A stretch of DNA of 52,482 nt from an uncultured bacterium (GTDB taxonomy: Bacteria > Patescibacteriota > Minisyncoccia > Moranbacterales > GWC2-37-73). Each line of letters begins with the position of its first letter. The stretch's first letter is position 1. Shown here piece after piece: positions 16,768 to 24,628 of this stretch. The notes beneath the pieces were generated by a model. It did no database searches, was not told the DNA's origin, and saw only the letters and a list, made by a program, of their open reading frames with translations. The DNA lies in NCBI GenBank assembly GCA_903837175.1, contig CAILTR010000092.1:1-52482 (forward strand), written 5' to 3'. Both the position numbers and the translations under genes were made by a program.

Positions 16768-16795
16768 TTGAGTAGCTTTAAAATGGTGCTAAAAT
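16768..16795 (+). promoter_or_regulatory. Promoter of the GH18-like gene, leaderless
   Basis: TTGAGT (16768-16773), a 16-base spacer and TAAAAT (16790-16795); the ATG is at 16802. Confidence 0.5.
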
Positions 16796-16801
16796 TAAAA
16801 C

Positions 16802-18004
16802 ATGAGGAAAAACAAGCTAAAAATTATTTTTTTCTGCGCAAGTCTGGCGCTAATGGCGGGCGGGTTTTTTTGGCTGGCGCAATGGGAAAAACCTTGGCAA
16901 AAAGTTGAAAATAAAAGTGTTGAAAATAAAGTAGTTAATGCTGAAAAAGAAAAAGTTGAAATTGTCGCTGAAAAAACGGCGCCAGCTTTTTTGGTGGCAG
17001 GCTGGATCCCGTATTGGGCTAAGAGTGCGGGGGTTGCTTCCCTGCAAGGAAAGCTAAATTTATTTTCCCAGCTTAACCTTTTTGCTTTTAGCGTTGATGC
17101 GCGCGGGGAGCTTGTGGATACGTTAAAGCTTGACCTGGCTCCGTGGCCACAGCTTTTGCTTGACGCTCAAAAGGAAAAAATTAAAATTATCCCGACGATT
17201 CTTTGGGGTGATAGTGTGGCGATGCATCAAATATTTGCCGACGCTGGCCTCCGCGAAAAGCATGCTGACAAGGTTGTAAAAATGTTGACCCAGTATAATT
17301 TTACGGGCGTAGACCTTGACTATGAAGGTAAAGACATCGCAGATCGCGACAATTTTTCTTTGTTTTTGCAAACGCTACATGAAAAATTAAAAGCTGCGCC
17401 AGCGAAAACTTTAAGTTGTACCATTGAAGCGCGCACCCAGGATGAGCCCCCGGTTGGGTTTACTGGCGTGCGAGCGATGAGTTGGGCTAATGATTTTGCG
17501 GCCCTGAATAATTTTTGCGATAGCATAACGCTGATGGCGTATGATCAAGTTTTTCAAATTCAGCGCGCTAAAGTTTTCGAAGATAGGAGCTTGACCCTCA
17601 GTGCGCCTAACGCTGAAAATGCCTGGGTTGAAAAAAATATTGAGTATGCGCTGCGCTTTATCGCGCCAGAAAAATTAATCCTAGGCGTCTCAACTTATGG
17701 TTGGGAATTTCGGGTGGAAAAAATTGTCGAAGGTTATCGTTATAGTCGAGTTAGAAGTCTTAGTTATCCAGATGCCATGGTTTTGGCTGCTTCGGTCGGT
17801 GCAATTCCAACGCGAACCACTGGCGGAGAACTAGCTTTTACTTATCAAGCTACTGGTGGACAGTATCTGGTAACTGTCGATGACGCCCAAACGGTCAGCG
17901 ATAAAATTACCCTAGCTAAAAAATTCAAAATCAAAGGAATTAGTTTGTTTAAACTTGATGGCCTTACGGATCCAAAACTTTTTGAGGTGTTAGCGGGGAA
18001 GTAA
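16802..18004 (+). CDS. Secreted glycoside hydrolase family 18-like protein (YaaH/chitinase fold)
   Basis: 400 residues. The N-terminal signal or anchor is KIIFFCASLALMAGGFFWLA (about 8-27), then a charged linker to residue 60. The GH18-like barrel begins at FLVAGWIPYW (63-72). The catalytic motif DxDxE is present as GVDLDYE (169-175) with E175 as the likely acid, followed by ITLMAYDQ and LILGVSTYGWEF in the expected order. It resembles spore-germination YaaH/YdhD-type cortex hydrolases more than true chitinases, so peptidoglycan is a plausible substrate (inference). No LysM repeat is visible. Closed by the nested palindrome at 18014-18048. Confidence 0.88.
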   Translation: MRKNKLKIIFFCASLALMAGGFFWLAQWEKPWQKVENKSVENKVVNAEKEKVEIVAEKTAPAFLVAGWIPYWAKSAGVASLQGKLNLFSQLNLFAFSVDARGELVDTLKLDLAPWPQLLLDAQKEKIKIIPTILWGDSVAMHQIFADAGLREKHADKVVKMLTQYNFTGVDLDYEGKDIADRDNFSLFLQTLHEKLKAAPAKTLSCTIEARTQDEPPVGFTGVRAMSWANDFAALNNFCDSITLMAYDQVFQIQRAKVFEDRSLTLSAPNAENAWVEKNIEYALRFIAPEKLILGVSTYGWEFRVEKIVEGYRYSRVRSLSYPDAMVLAASVGAIPTRTTGGELAFTYQATGGQYLVTVDDAQTVSDKITLAKKFKIKGISLFKLDGLTDPKLFEVLAGK

Positions 18005-18013
18005 ATGAGTTTT

Positions 18014-18048
18014 GGGAGCTCAACTCCCATGAGGGGAGTTGAGCTCCC
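18014..18048. repeat. Nested palindrome GGGAGCTCAACTCCC, copy 2
   Basis: Arms at 18014-18028 and 18034-18048 are identical to copy 1 (3580-3614); the loop is ATGAG instead of ATAGG. This copy is followed by TTTTT and could terminate the GH18-like gene. Confidence 0.9.
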
Positions 18049-18143
18049 TTTTTATGGTGGAGTGAATTATGCAGTTTAAAATATTTTAAGTTATTTTTTG
18101 TATTATATAATTGAATGCATAACATTTTAATTTTTTCAAAGAT

Positions 18144-18302
18144 ATGAAAAAAGAAACTTTTAGAAAAATTGATAAAGAGGTTGAGGCTCGTCAGCATTTT
18201 CAACTTACGCGTCCGCCGAGAATGGAAGGCAAAGTCAAAAATGCGATGATGAATCCTGTCAAAAAGCCCAAGTCGGTGAAAAATGAAATGAAAGGAAAAT
18301 AG
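18144..18302 (+). CDS. Small basic hypothetical protein (52 residues)
   Basis: The frame from the ATG at 18144 reads MKKETFRKIDKEVEARQHF..., is rich in K/R/E and ends in a TAG that lies inside a terminator hairpin. A -10-like TATAAT is about 30 bases upstream (around 18108). The N-terminal third is helical and charged; the rest (LTRPPRMEGKVKN, PVKKPKSV) is basic and proline-containing, suggestive of nucleic-acid or ribosome binding. No family is recognised. Having its own promoter, terminator and clean codon usage supports a real gene. Confidence 0.55.
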   Translation: MKKETFRKIDKEVEARQHFQLTRPPRMEGKVKNAMMNPVKKPKSVKNEMKGK

Positions 18303-18323
18303 CCCGCTAGTGAGCTATTTTTT
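18297..18323 (+). terminator. Terminator overlapping the stop of the 52-residue gene
   Basis: AAATAGC and GCTATTT pair around CCGCTAGTGA and a T run follows. Confidence 0.7.
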
Positions 18324-18331
18324 AAAGGCGC

Positions 18332-18359
18332 TTGCATAAATAGAAGCGTTTGGTATCAT
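18332..18359 (+). promoter_or_regulatory. Promoter of purD
   Basis: TTGCAT (18332-18337), a 16-base spacer and TATCAT (18354-18359). Confidence 0.5.
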
Positions 18360-18460
18360 AAAGAACCGCCTTTTTTGGCGATTGCATTTTAACAACAAGC
18401 AGAAAAAAGAAAAATTTTTCTCTAATATTTTTTATCAACAACTAATTTGTGGGGAGAGTT

Positions 18461-19783
18461 ATGACACCTAAATCTTTGAATGTTTTGATTATTGGAAACG
18501 GTGCCCGTGAACATGCTATGGCATATTATGCGGAGCTGAGCCCGCGGGTGAAAAAAGTTTTTGTCGCACCAGGCAATGGCGGAACTGCCATGATGGATGG
18601 CAAGGTCAGCAACGTTGCCATTGCGGCAACTGATATAAACGCATTGCTTCAATTTGCCTTGGAAAGCAGTGTCGACTTGACCGTTATTGGTCCTGAGCAA
18701 CCACTTGAACTCGGGATTGTGGATTTATTCCGCAAAGCGGGAAAAAAAATCGTCGGACCTACGCAGGCGGCAGCCAAACTCGAAACCAACAAGGGTTACG
18801 CTAAGATGTTTATGGACGGTAATAGTATTCCAACGGCTTCTTTCGGGATTTTTTACCGTGCTGTTGATGCAATGGAGTATATTTCTGCACCAAATTTTAA
18901 ATTTCCAGCAGTTATTAAGGCAAGCGGTTTGTGCGCCGGAAAAGGGGTTTTTATTACTCTCAACAGGGAACAGGCATTTAAGGCAATCAAAGATCTTTTT
19001 AAGGACCGTATTTTTGGGGCTGCCGGAGACAAAGTTGTTATTGAGGAATTTTTGCTGGGTCAGGAGGCGAGCATCTTTGCATTGGTAGCCGAAGAGGGAG
19101 AGACCTACAAGCTCTTTGCAGCGGCTCAGGATCATAAGCGCATCGGCAATGGCGATACCGGTAAAAATACTGGCGGGATGGGAGCTTATGCACCCGCACC
19201 AGTTGTTACTCCTGAAGTTATGCGTAAGGTTGAGGAAAGAATCATTCAACCTACGCTTAAGGGCATGAGAGATGAGGGCAGCCCTTACACTGGTTTTCTG
19301 TATATCGGTCTGATGATCGACGAAAATGGAGATCCAAGTGTGGTTGAGTATAATGCACGCATGGGTGATCCAGAGACTCAGGTGGTACTTCCGCTACTTA
19401 AGAGTGACTTTGTTGAGGCTCTTTGGGCCAGTGTGGGTGGTACGCTTGCGGATGCGCCCTGGGAAATGAAGGAAAAGACATCAGTAATGGCTATCGTGAT
19501 TGCAGCCACAGGCTATCCGGATGAGTATGAAACTGGGAAAGCTGTTAAAGTCCCAGGCTGGGTTGAATCTTTTCCAGCTTCTTTCCTTTTCCATGCTGGA
19601 ACAAGATTTGAAGGCGGGAAAATTTTAACGGCAGGTGGGCGGGTTCTTTCTGTAATGGCCATAGGTACAAGTCTTGGCGATAGCATTTTTCGTGCGTATG
19701 AGCTTGCTGAAGTGATTAGCTTTGAAGGTGGCGGTTCATACTATCGTAAAGATATCGGCACCAAAGGCCTTGAAAGAAAGTAA
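18461..19783 (+). CDS. purD: Phosphoribosylamine-glycine ligase (GAR synthetase) PurD
   Basis: 440 residues from the ATG at 18461, which has the Shine-Dalgarno-like GGGGAGAG just upstream; a GTG at 18449 is an alternative. ATP-grasp enzyme joining glycine to phosphoribosylamine in the second step of purine synthesis. Visible marks are the N-terminal LIIGNGAREHA, VIGPEQPLELGIVD, the ATP-grasp stretch FPAVIKASGLCAGKGVF, DHKRIGNGDTGKNTGGMGAY, and the metal-binding end EYNARMGDPETQVVLPLL. No other early purine gene (purF, purM, purL) lies here; purC-like is at 23336. Codon use is somewhat more GC-rich than its neighbours, which hints at transfer. Its own promoter and terminator. Confidence 0.97.
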   Translation: MTPKSLNVLIIGNGAREHAMAYYAELSPRVKKVFVAPGNGGTAMMDGKVSNVAIAATDINALLQFALESSVDLTVIGPEQPLELGIVDLFRKAGKKIVGPTQAAAKLETNKGYAKMFMDGNSIPTASFGIFYRAVDAMEYISAPNFKFPAVIKASGLCAGKGVFITLNREQAFKAIKDLFKDRIFGAAGDKVVIEEFLLGQEASIFALVAEEGETYKLFAAAQDHKRIGNGDTGKNTGGMGAYAPAPVVTPEVMRKVEERIIQPTLKGMRDEGSPYTGFLYIGLMIDENGDPSVVEYNARMGDPETQVVLPLLKSDFVEALWASVGGTLADAPWEMKEKTSVMAIVIAATGYPDEYETGKAVKVPGWVESFPASFLFHAGTRFEGGKILTAGGRVLSVMAIGTSLGDSIFRAYELAEVISFEGGGSYYRKDIGTKGLERK

Positions 19784-19810
19784 CTGTCTAAAGAGTTTTT
19801 TCAATTTAAA

Positions 19811-19850
19811 AAATCCCATACACTAAACGGAGGCGTATGGGATTTAATTT
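19811..19850 (+). terminator. Terminator of purD
   Basis: AAATCCCATAC (19811-19821) pairs with GTATGGGATTT (19835-19845), followed by AATTTT. Confidence 0.85.
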
Positions 19851-19902
19851 TGTCAATTTTTACATTTTACGGAATCAATTTAATTAGTGGTGGAAAGACG
19901 TT

Positions 19903-19937
19903 GGAGGCTCGACCTCCATTAGGGAGGTCGAGCCTCC
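19903..19937. repeat. Nested palindrome GGAGGCTCGACCTCC (covarying relative of copies 1 and 2)
   Basis: Arms GGAGGCTCGACCTCC (19903-19917) and GGAGGTCGAGCCTCC (19923-19937) around ATTAG. Relative to copies 1-2 both the outer and the inner stems changed together (GGGAG/CTCCC to GGAGG/CCTCC) while the design of a 15-base arm, 5-base loop and 15-base arm is kept. Confidence 0.9.
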
Positions 19938-20052
19938 TTTAAACTAACAGTGATTTGTTTGATTTGGGATTAGACCGAAAAAATGCAAAGATTTATTATA
20001 AAACTCTTTCTATGCTAAAATTAAAAAGTCAGCTATTTTTTAAGAATCATTC

Positions 20053-20478
20053 ATGAAAAAATTCTTTCTTGCAACTACTTTGACTTTTGGTTTAAATTTC
20101 GTTTGGGAAGTTGCCCAGTCTTTTTTGTATGCTCCGCATTATCAGGGTCTTGGGCAATTAATTAGTGTGCATCTTTGGGCAAGCCTGGGGGACGTCGTGA
20201 TGGTAGCGGTTATTTTAAGCGTAGCCGAAGTTGTTTCAGGGCGGATTTCAAAAAACAAAAATAAAAAGCTTGAGTTATTGAGCATAATTTTTTTCGGTTT
20301 TCTGCTGGCGGTAGCGGTGGAAAAATACGCTTTAGTAAATTCAATGTGGGCCTATAATTCTTTAATGCCCGTACTGCCCTGGCTAAAGGTTGGGCTGACG
20401 CCCGTGCTTCAACTGATGCTGATTCCAATAGTCACTTGGATTTTTTTAAAAAATCAGCTAAAATATAAAAGTAATTAA
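20053..20478 (+). CDS. Small integral membrane protein, unknown function
   Basis: 141 residues with four hydrophobic segments (about 4-25, 37-60, 76-94 and 108-133). The start LTFGLNFVWEVAQSFLYAPHYQGL and the end LPWLKVGLTPVLQLMLIPIVTW are the most distinctive parts; no known family is recognised with confidence. Followed after 13 bases by another membrane protein gene, so the two probably form an operon. No RBS is evident. Function unknown. Confidence 0.65.
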   Translation: MKKFFLATTLTFGLNFVWEVAQSFLYAPHYQGLGQLISVHLWASLGDVVMVAVILSVAEVVSGRISKNKNKKLELLSIIFFGFLLAVAVEKYALVNSMWAYNSLMPVLPWLKVGLTPVLQLMLIPIVTWIFLKNQLKYKSN

Positions 20479-20491
20479 AATTAAAAAACCT

Positions 20492-20857
20492 ATGCTTAAG
20501 AAAAAAACAAAGAAAAAAAGTACGGTTAAATTAGCGAAGAAAAATGAAAAGGTAGCTAAGCTAAATCTGAAAAAAATAATTTATGTTATTTTAACGATCT
20601 TTCTTGGAAAAATGCTGGCCTTTATTGTTTTCGAAATAATCTCATTGAACTTCGTTAGCGCGTTAGTTAGCGCTGACTTGCCAGTGGAATATAACCATAT
20701 ATTTGGTTTAGTTTATAGTCCGCTTTCGCCTTATCTTTTCTGGATTTTTATTGCCCTCGGTGCGGTTAGCGGTTTTTTTGTGGGACTGGCTTGGTGGCGG
20801 ATTATTTATATCGAGCATCGTCATTGGCGAAATAAAAAAGTTTCGCTTAAAAAATAG
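20492..20857 (+). CDS. Small membrane protein with a lysine-rich head, unknown function
   Basis: 121 residues. Residues 1-30 are very basic (KKKTKKKSTVKLAKKNEK), then two hydrophobic segments (about 31-56 and 80-104) flank a short loop, and the C-terminus is again basic (RHWRNKKVSLKK). By the positive-inside rule both ends would be cytosolic. It is the second gene of a probable two-gene operon. No homologue is recognised. Confidence 0.6.
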   Translation: MLKKKTKKKSTVKLAKKNEKVAKLNLKKIIYVILTIFLGKMLAFIVFEIISLNFVSALVSADLPVEYNHIFGLVYSPLSPYLFWIFIALGAVSGFFVGLAWWRIIYIEHRHWRNKKVSLKK

Positions 20858-20862
20858 CGTAG

Positions 20863-20892
20863 TTGCTTTTTTCTAAGTGGCTGTGGTATAGT
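20863..20892 (+). promoter_or_regulatory. Promoter of the SAM riboswitch-metK transcript
   Basis: TTGCTT (20863-20868), an 18-base spacer and TATAGT (20887-20892); the aptamer begins about 18 bases downstream. Confidence 0.65.
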
Positions 20893-20910
20893 TAAAAAAC
20901 AATTGAATAA

Positions 20911-21067
20911 TTTATCCAGAGTGATGGTAGAGCGCTGGCTCGACGACCCATCCGGCAACCGCCTTGAATGACTTTCAAGGAAAGGTGCCCCTTCCAGCTC
21001 GAACGCCTAGGGCTTTCGAGAAAAGATAAATGGTCGACTATCTCTTTTCTCGTAAAAGGGATTTTTT
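20911..21067 (+). ncRNA. SAM riboswitch (SAM-I/SAM-IV superfamily) with expression platform, controlling metK
   Basis: The aptamer has the family marks: TTTATCCAGAG at the 5' side, CGACGACCCATCCGGCAACC in the core, and GATAAA (21025-21030) closing P1 with TTTATC (20911-20916). The expression platform is complete. An antiterminator pairs CGAGAAAAGATA (21017-21028), which takes the 3' strand of P1, with TATCTCTTTTCTCG (21039-21052). A terminator pairs TCTCTTTT (21041-21048) with AAAAGGGA (21054-21061), followed by six Ts. SAM binding would stabilise P1, free the terminator and switch metK off. The core has features of both SAM-I and SAM-IV types; the exact subclass is not settled by eye. Confidence 0.9.
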
Positions 21068-21123
21068 GTTTGTTTTGTCTTCGCGATCATTTCTGTACTC
21101 GGAAATGCGTGGCGATCCAGAGC

Positions 21124-21320
21124 AGTGCAATATAGTTTTTAGAAACTAAGTCAGAAATTTTTACTTCGCTTGTTTACTTTTTAGGACACGCTCTTGGTCG
21201 GGAACTATAACCAATCGCTCAGAATTCGCTGTCGCTCATAATGGTCTAAAAAGTAAACAAGCTTGTAAAAATTCAGAGATAATTTTTTAGTTAGAGACGC
21301 TAAATGGGCGTATAACTCAG
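21124..21320. mobile_element. MITE-like palindromic element, copy A
   Basis: The core 21141-21282 matches the reverse complement of 28125-28264 almost base for base in three blocks: 40 bases around TTTTTACTTCGCTTGTTTAC, the identical ATTCGCTGTCGCTCATA, and AAACAAGC...AAAAATT. Its own arms CTTGTTTACTTTTTAG and CTAAAAAGTAAACAAG, with TTTTTAC/GTAAAAA outside, form a stem of about 23 pairs around a 60-base centre. It lies between the metK riboswitch and metK, so it is transcribed as part of the leader. No protein is encoded. Confidence 0.7.
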
Positions 21321-21329
21321 CAACACCCT

Positions 21330-21364
21330 GGATTGCTTCTCCGCCCAGGGCGGATCGCAATGAC
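21330..21364. repeat. Short GTCATTGCGA...GAAGCAATCC type palindrome
   Basis: GGATTGCTTCTCCGCCC faces GGGCGGATCGCAATGAC with imperfect pairing (GATTGC/GCAAT outside, CCGCC/GGCGG inside). Elements with these ends are widespread in bacterial intergenic DNA (from memory). It lies in the metK leader next to MITE copy A. Confidence 0.5.
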
Positions 21365-21453
21365 ACACAAAAAATAAAAAAGTAAGAGCGTTTAAAAGAT
21401 AAATAAGTGTAAGCAAGAAAATAATTAAAATAATTTTTTAAAAATATAAACAT

Positions 21454-22497
21454 ATGTATAAACCAAAAACCTACACCGTCGAAAGCGTCACCTCGGGTCA
21501 TCCGGATAAAGTTTGCGATCAAATTTCGGATGCCATTTTGGATGAGTGTTTAAGGCAGGATCCAGCCAGTCGAGTAGCAGTTGAAACTTTCGGTGGCCAC
21601 GGCACTTTGCTAATCGGCGGGGAAGTGACGACGAAAGCGCAAGTTGATTTTGAAAAAATTGCTCGCAGGGTTTATCGAGAAATTGGTTACGACCAAGCCT
21701 TAGAAGTTTTAGTTAAAATCGTTCAGCAGTCACCAGAAATCGCCCAAGGCGTTGATACTGGTGGCGCGGGTGACCAAGGCATTATGTATGGCTACGCTAC
21801 TGACGAAACGAAAGAGTTTATGCCAGCGGCGGTCGTCAAGGTGCACGCCCTCGCAAAAAAGTTAGAGGAGCTTCGCAAAAACGACCCAGCTTTTGCTTGG
21901 CTGCGGCCGGATGGCAAAACGCAAATCAGCGTCCACAATGGCAAAATTTCTGCCGTCTTAGTTAGTTGCCAACACAGCGAGGAAGTCGGCAATGAGCAAA
22001 TTCGGAGGCAAATTATTGACGGCGTCATCAAGCCAATTATTGGAGACATTTCCGACATCGAAATTTTTATTAACCCGACTGGAAAATTTGCCCAAGGTGG
22101 TTTCGAAGCTGATACAGGGCTGACAGGGCGTAAAATCATGGTTGATACTTATTGCGGACTCGTTCCCCACGGCGGGGGAGCATTTTCTGGCAAGGATGCG
22201 ACCAAGGTTGACCGCAGTGCCGCCTATATGGCCCGCTACGTCGCCAAACAACTGGTTGCCAGAGGACTAGCTAAAGAATGTTTAGTTTCAGTAGCTTACG
22301 CGATTGGTAAAGCCGAACCGCTCATGGTTGAAGCTATCAATGAGAAAGGTGAGAGCTTGGCAGAAATTGTTAAAAAAGAATTTGATTTTCGCCCCCAAGC
22401 CATCATCAAAACCCTTGATCTACGCAAGCCAATTTTCCAAGCTACCGCCACCTATGGACATTTTGGCAAAGAAGGTTTGCCCTGGGAAAAAATCTAA
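21454..22497 (+). CDS. metK: S-adenosylmethionine synthetase MetK, short form
   Basis: 347 residues, about 35-45 shorter than the usual 380-400, the loss being spread over loops and the C-terminus. It makes SAM from methionine and ATP. Family motifs present: TSGHPDKVCDQISDAILD at the N-terminus, the GAGDQGIMYGYA loop, DTYCGLVPHGGG and GAFSGKDATKVDRSAAYMAR, and the late GHFGKEGLPWEK. All catalytic segments known to me are kept, so it should be active. It is preceded by a SAM riboswitch and a 390-base leader holding a MITE-like element. It heads the SAM/nucleotide segment that ends with ahcY. Confidence 0.96.
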   Translation: MYKPKTYTVESVTSGHPDKVCDQISDAILDECLRQDPASRVAVETFGGHGTLLIGGEVTTKAQVDFEKIARRVYREIGYDQALEVLVKIVQQSPEIAQGVDTGGAGDQGIMYGYATDETKEFMPAAVVKVHALAKKLEELRKNDPAFAWLRPDGKTQISVHNGKISAVLVSCQHSEEVGNEQIRRQIIDGVIKPIIGDISDIEIFINPTGKFAQGGFEADTGLTGRKIMVDTYCGLVPHGGGAFSGKDATKVDRSAAYMARYVAKQLVARGLAKECLVSVAYAIGKAEPLMVEAINEKGESLAEIVKKEFDFRPQAIIKTLDLRKPIFQATATYGHFGKEGLPWEKI

Positions 22498-22520
22498 AAG
22501 CAAAAAAATATTTTCAAACC

Positions 22521-22558
22521 AAGAAAAAGAGTTGACACCAGCTCTTTTTCTTGCTTTT
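22521..22558 (+). terminator. Terminator of metK
   Basis: AAGAAAAAGAG (22521-22531) pairs with CTCTTTTTCTT (22542-22552) and is followed by GCTTTT. Confidence 0.85.
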
Positions 22559-22616
22559 ATGAGGGTAATCTCAATTTTGAGATGTCTGCTTTTTTAATAA
22601 TTTAAATGTTTCAGCC

Positions 22617-23183
22617 ATGCTTGACGTTTTCAAAATAACCGGCGCCCTGCTCGATGGCCATTTCAGGCTGACCTCCGGTCGCCACAGCAATGCCTACTTT
22701 CAGTGCGCAAAGGTACTGCAGCACCCGGAACACCTGACGGCGGTATGCAGCAAAATTGCAGAGCATTTTACCGGCAAGGGAGTCGAAACGGTCATCTCTC
22801 CGGCCATTGGCGGGATCGTTGTCGGAACAGAGGTTGGACGGCAGCTCGGTGTCAAAACCATCTTTGCTGAACGCAAGGAGGACGTCATGACCATCCGGCG
22901 CGGCTTCACGCTGGAACCCGATGAACGGGTACTGGTTATCGAGGACGTCATCACCACCGGTGGATCGGTAGCCGAAGTGATTGATCTCATCAAGAGCGCA
23001 GGAGCATCACTTGTCGGGGTCGGCTCGGTTGTTGACCGCAGCAACGGGCGCGTGAAGCTTGCTGACGACCATTTTTCAGTCCTTTCGATGGAGGTGATAA
23101 GCTATACTCCTGAAGAGTGCCCTCTCTGCAAGGAGGGATTGCCAATTGACACTCCCGGAAGCCGGGCAAATTCGCAGAGCTGA
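22617..23183 (+). CDS. pyrE: Orotate phosphoribosyltransferase PyrE, GC-rich and probably acquired
   Basis: 188 residues. It transfers PRPP's ribose phosphate to orotate, giving OMP, in pyrimidine synthesis. The PRPP-binding signature [13 protein letters not shown] is clear; [20 protein letters not shown] and [30 protein letters not shown] complete the fold. The C-terminal [17 protein letters not shown] is the usual end of bacterial PyrE. The DNA is far richer in G and C (CTGCAGCACCCGGAACACC and the like) than the AT-rich genes around it. The protein looks closest to Chlorobi-type PyrE from memory, so lateral transfer is likely. No other pyrimidine gene is in the window. Its own terminator at 23206-23240. 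Confidence 0.96.
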   Translation: MLDVFKITGALLDGHFRLTSGRHSNAYFQCAKVLQHPEHLTAVCSKIAEHFTGKGVETVISPAIGGIVVGTEVGRQLGVKTIFAERKEDVMTIRRGFTLEPDERVLVIEDVITTGGSVAEVIDLIKSAGASLVGVGSVVDRSNGRVKLADDHFSVLSMEVISYTPEECPLCKEGLPIDTPGSRANSQS

Positions 23184-23205
23184 TTTTTTTTGAGTTGTTT
23201 TTTGT

Positions 23206-23240
23206 AAGTCGTGGCGTCCTATGTGAACCACGGCTTTTTT
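23206..23240 (+). terminator. Terminator of pyrE
   Basis: AAGTCGTGG (23206-23214) and CCACGGCTT (23228-23236), followed by a T run. Confidence 0.85.
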
Positions 23241-23335
23241 TCTTGCATTTTTCTGAGGATTTGCTAAGGTAATAGCGAATTAAAGCAACGTCTTTTATCT
23301 CAATCAATGCTTTTTAAAAACAAGGATGGTTTATT

Positions 23336-24610
23336 ATGACAAGAACGTTTTTGTTTGAAGGAAAAACTAAAAAATTTTTTTCAGATGATGGTTATCCTGG
23401 TTTTGTGGTTATTGAAAATAAGGATGATATCACCAAAAATGATGATCCCACGAAAACCCAAATAATGCCTGGCAAGGGAAAACTTGCAACCGACACAACT
23501 TGCGCCGTGTTTCAATTGCTCAAGGATGCGGGAATACCTGTGGCTTATGAAAAGCGCTTAAGCGACACGGAATTTTTAGTACCCCTGGCTGAGGAGATGA
23601 TTTCTTTAGAGGTGATTGCGCGACGCTTTGCAGCTGGAAGTTTCTTAAAGCGTCATCCTGAACTCATCACGACTAGTGGGGTACCGCATCGTTTTCACCA
23701 GCTAAGGTTTGAATTATTTCTCAAAACTACCAACGGCAGAGTTAACAGAAAGGGACTTGAAGACTTTTACGTAAATGCAGATGATCCATTCATCGCGAAT
23801 CCTTATGAGGATGAATGGAATCTTTTCCATTCAAAGAAACCAAACTGGGAGGTTGATGCAAATTTGAAAGTGCCAATTCGCGCAAACACGATCTTGCCGA
23901 AGGGCGTTACGGTTGCTCAAATTGAAAAACTGACTCGTAAAATTTTCTTAGTGCTTGAGAGTGCTTGGGGTCAATTGGGATTTCATTTTGTCGACTTTAA
24001 ACTGGAGTTCTGTTTCCTTAAGGGTGAACTCATGCTTGCTGATGTTCTTGATGCAGATAGTTGGCGTCTGCGGAATGCTGATTGGACCGGTGAGTTTTCC
24101 AAACAGCTTTTCCGCGATGACCAGCCGATGGAAAAAATCGCAGCAAATTATCAGGCAGTAGCTCGTATGGTGCAATTATTCCGAATTCCAAAACAGGCTA
24201 TTGTGATTTGGCGAGAATCCACGAGGGATCAGTTACCTGATTTTCCTGTGGTGCCGGGGGTAGTTTTTGAGGATATGGTTTTCTCTGCTCAAAAATCTCC
24301 AAAGACATGCATGGAAAAGCTGGAGGGATTACTCACGAAATATCCAGAAGGCGGTGTAATCTTGGGAATAACTAATGGCCCTGGTTTAATTCTTTCTGCC
24401 CGGACAAGCTGGCCTTCTATCAATGTTGTGACAACTGTTGGAACTTTTCCTGATGCTGTTTGGAGTAGTTTATGTGTGCCAGGCGGTGCTCCTAGCATGA
24501 CCATGCTATCACCTGATAATGCTGTTCTCGCGGCATTGGACATGCTTAGTTTAAAAAATCCAGCGGTGTATGCTCTTCGCCAACTAGCCATTGAAAAGCT
24601 GGATGTGTGA
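23336..24610 (+). CDS. PAICS-like fusion: SAICAR synthetase (PurC) with a degenerate PurE domain
   Basis: 424 residues, almost exactly the size of animal PAICS. Residues 1-270 are PurC: FEGKTKKFF at the start, EMISLEVIARRFAAGSFLKR (87-106), VDFKLEF and LADVLDADSWRL (234-245). This part should ligate aspartate to CAIR. Residues 285-424 align with the PurE (AIR carboxylase) domain of PAICS: GITNGPGL (344-351), DAVWSSLCVPGG (373-384) and LSPDNAVLAALDML. The PurE nucleotide motif GSTSD is changed to ESTRD (294-298), and the conserved SAHKGP is SAQKSP (317-322), losing the catalytic His. The second activity may therefore be lost. It ends in TGA. An AAGGATGG Shine-Dalgarno-like sequence precedes the ATG. 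Confidence 0.88.
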   Translation: MTRTFLFEGKTKKFFSDDGYPGFVVIENKDDITKNDDPTKTQIMPGKGKLATDTTCAVFQLLKDAGIPVAYEKRLSDTEFLVPLAEEMISLEVIARRFAAGSFLKRHPELITTSGVPHRFHQLRFELFLKTTNGRVNRKGLEDFYVNADDPFIANPYEDEWNLFHSKKPNWEVDANLKVPIRANTILPKGVTVAQIEKLTRKIFLVLESAWGQLGFHFVDFKLEFCFLKGELMLADVLDADSWRLRNADWTGEFSKQLFRDDQPMEKIAANYQAVARMVQLFRIPKQAIVIWRESTRDQLPDFPVVPGVVFEDMVFSAQKSPKTCMEKLEGLLTKYPEGGVILGITNGPGLILSARTSWPSINVVTTVGTFPDAVWSSLCVPGGAPSMTMLSPDNAVLAALDMLSLKNPAVYALRQLAIEKLDV

Positions 24611-24628
24611 AGGTTATTTTCGTTAACT

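Noticed and set aside
24608-24610. Alternative genetic code (TGA as Gly) as in some CPR lineages
   Set aside because: The PurC-PurE fusion ends in TGA at 24608-24610 and the PilX-like gene in TGA at 43238-43240, and no recognised gene has an internal in-frame TGA.
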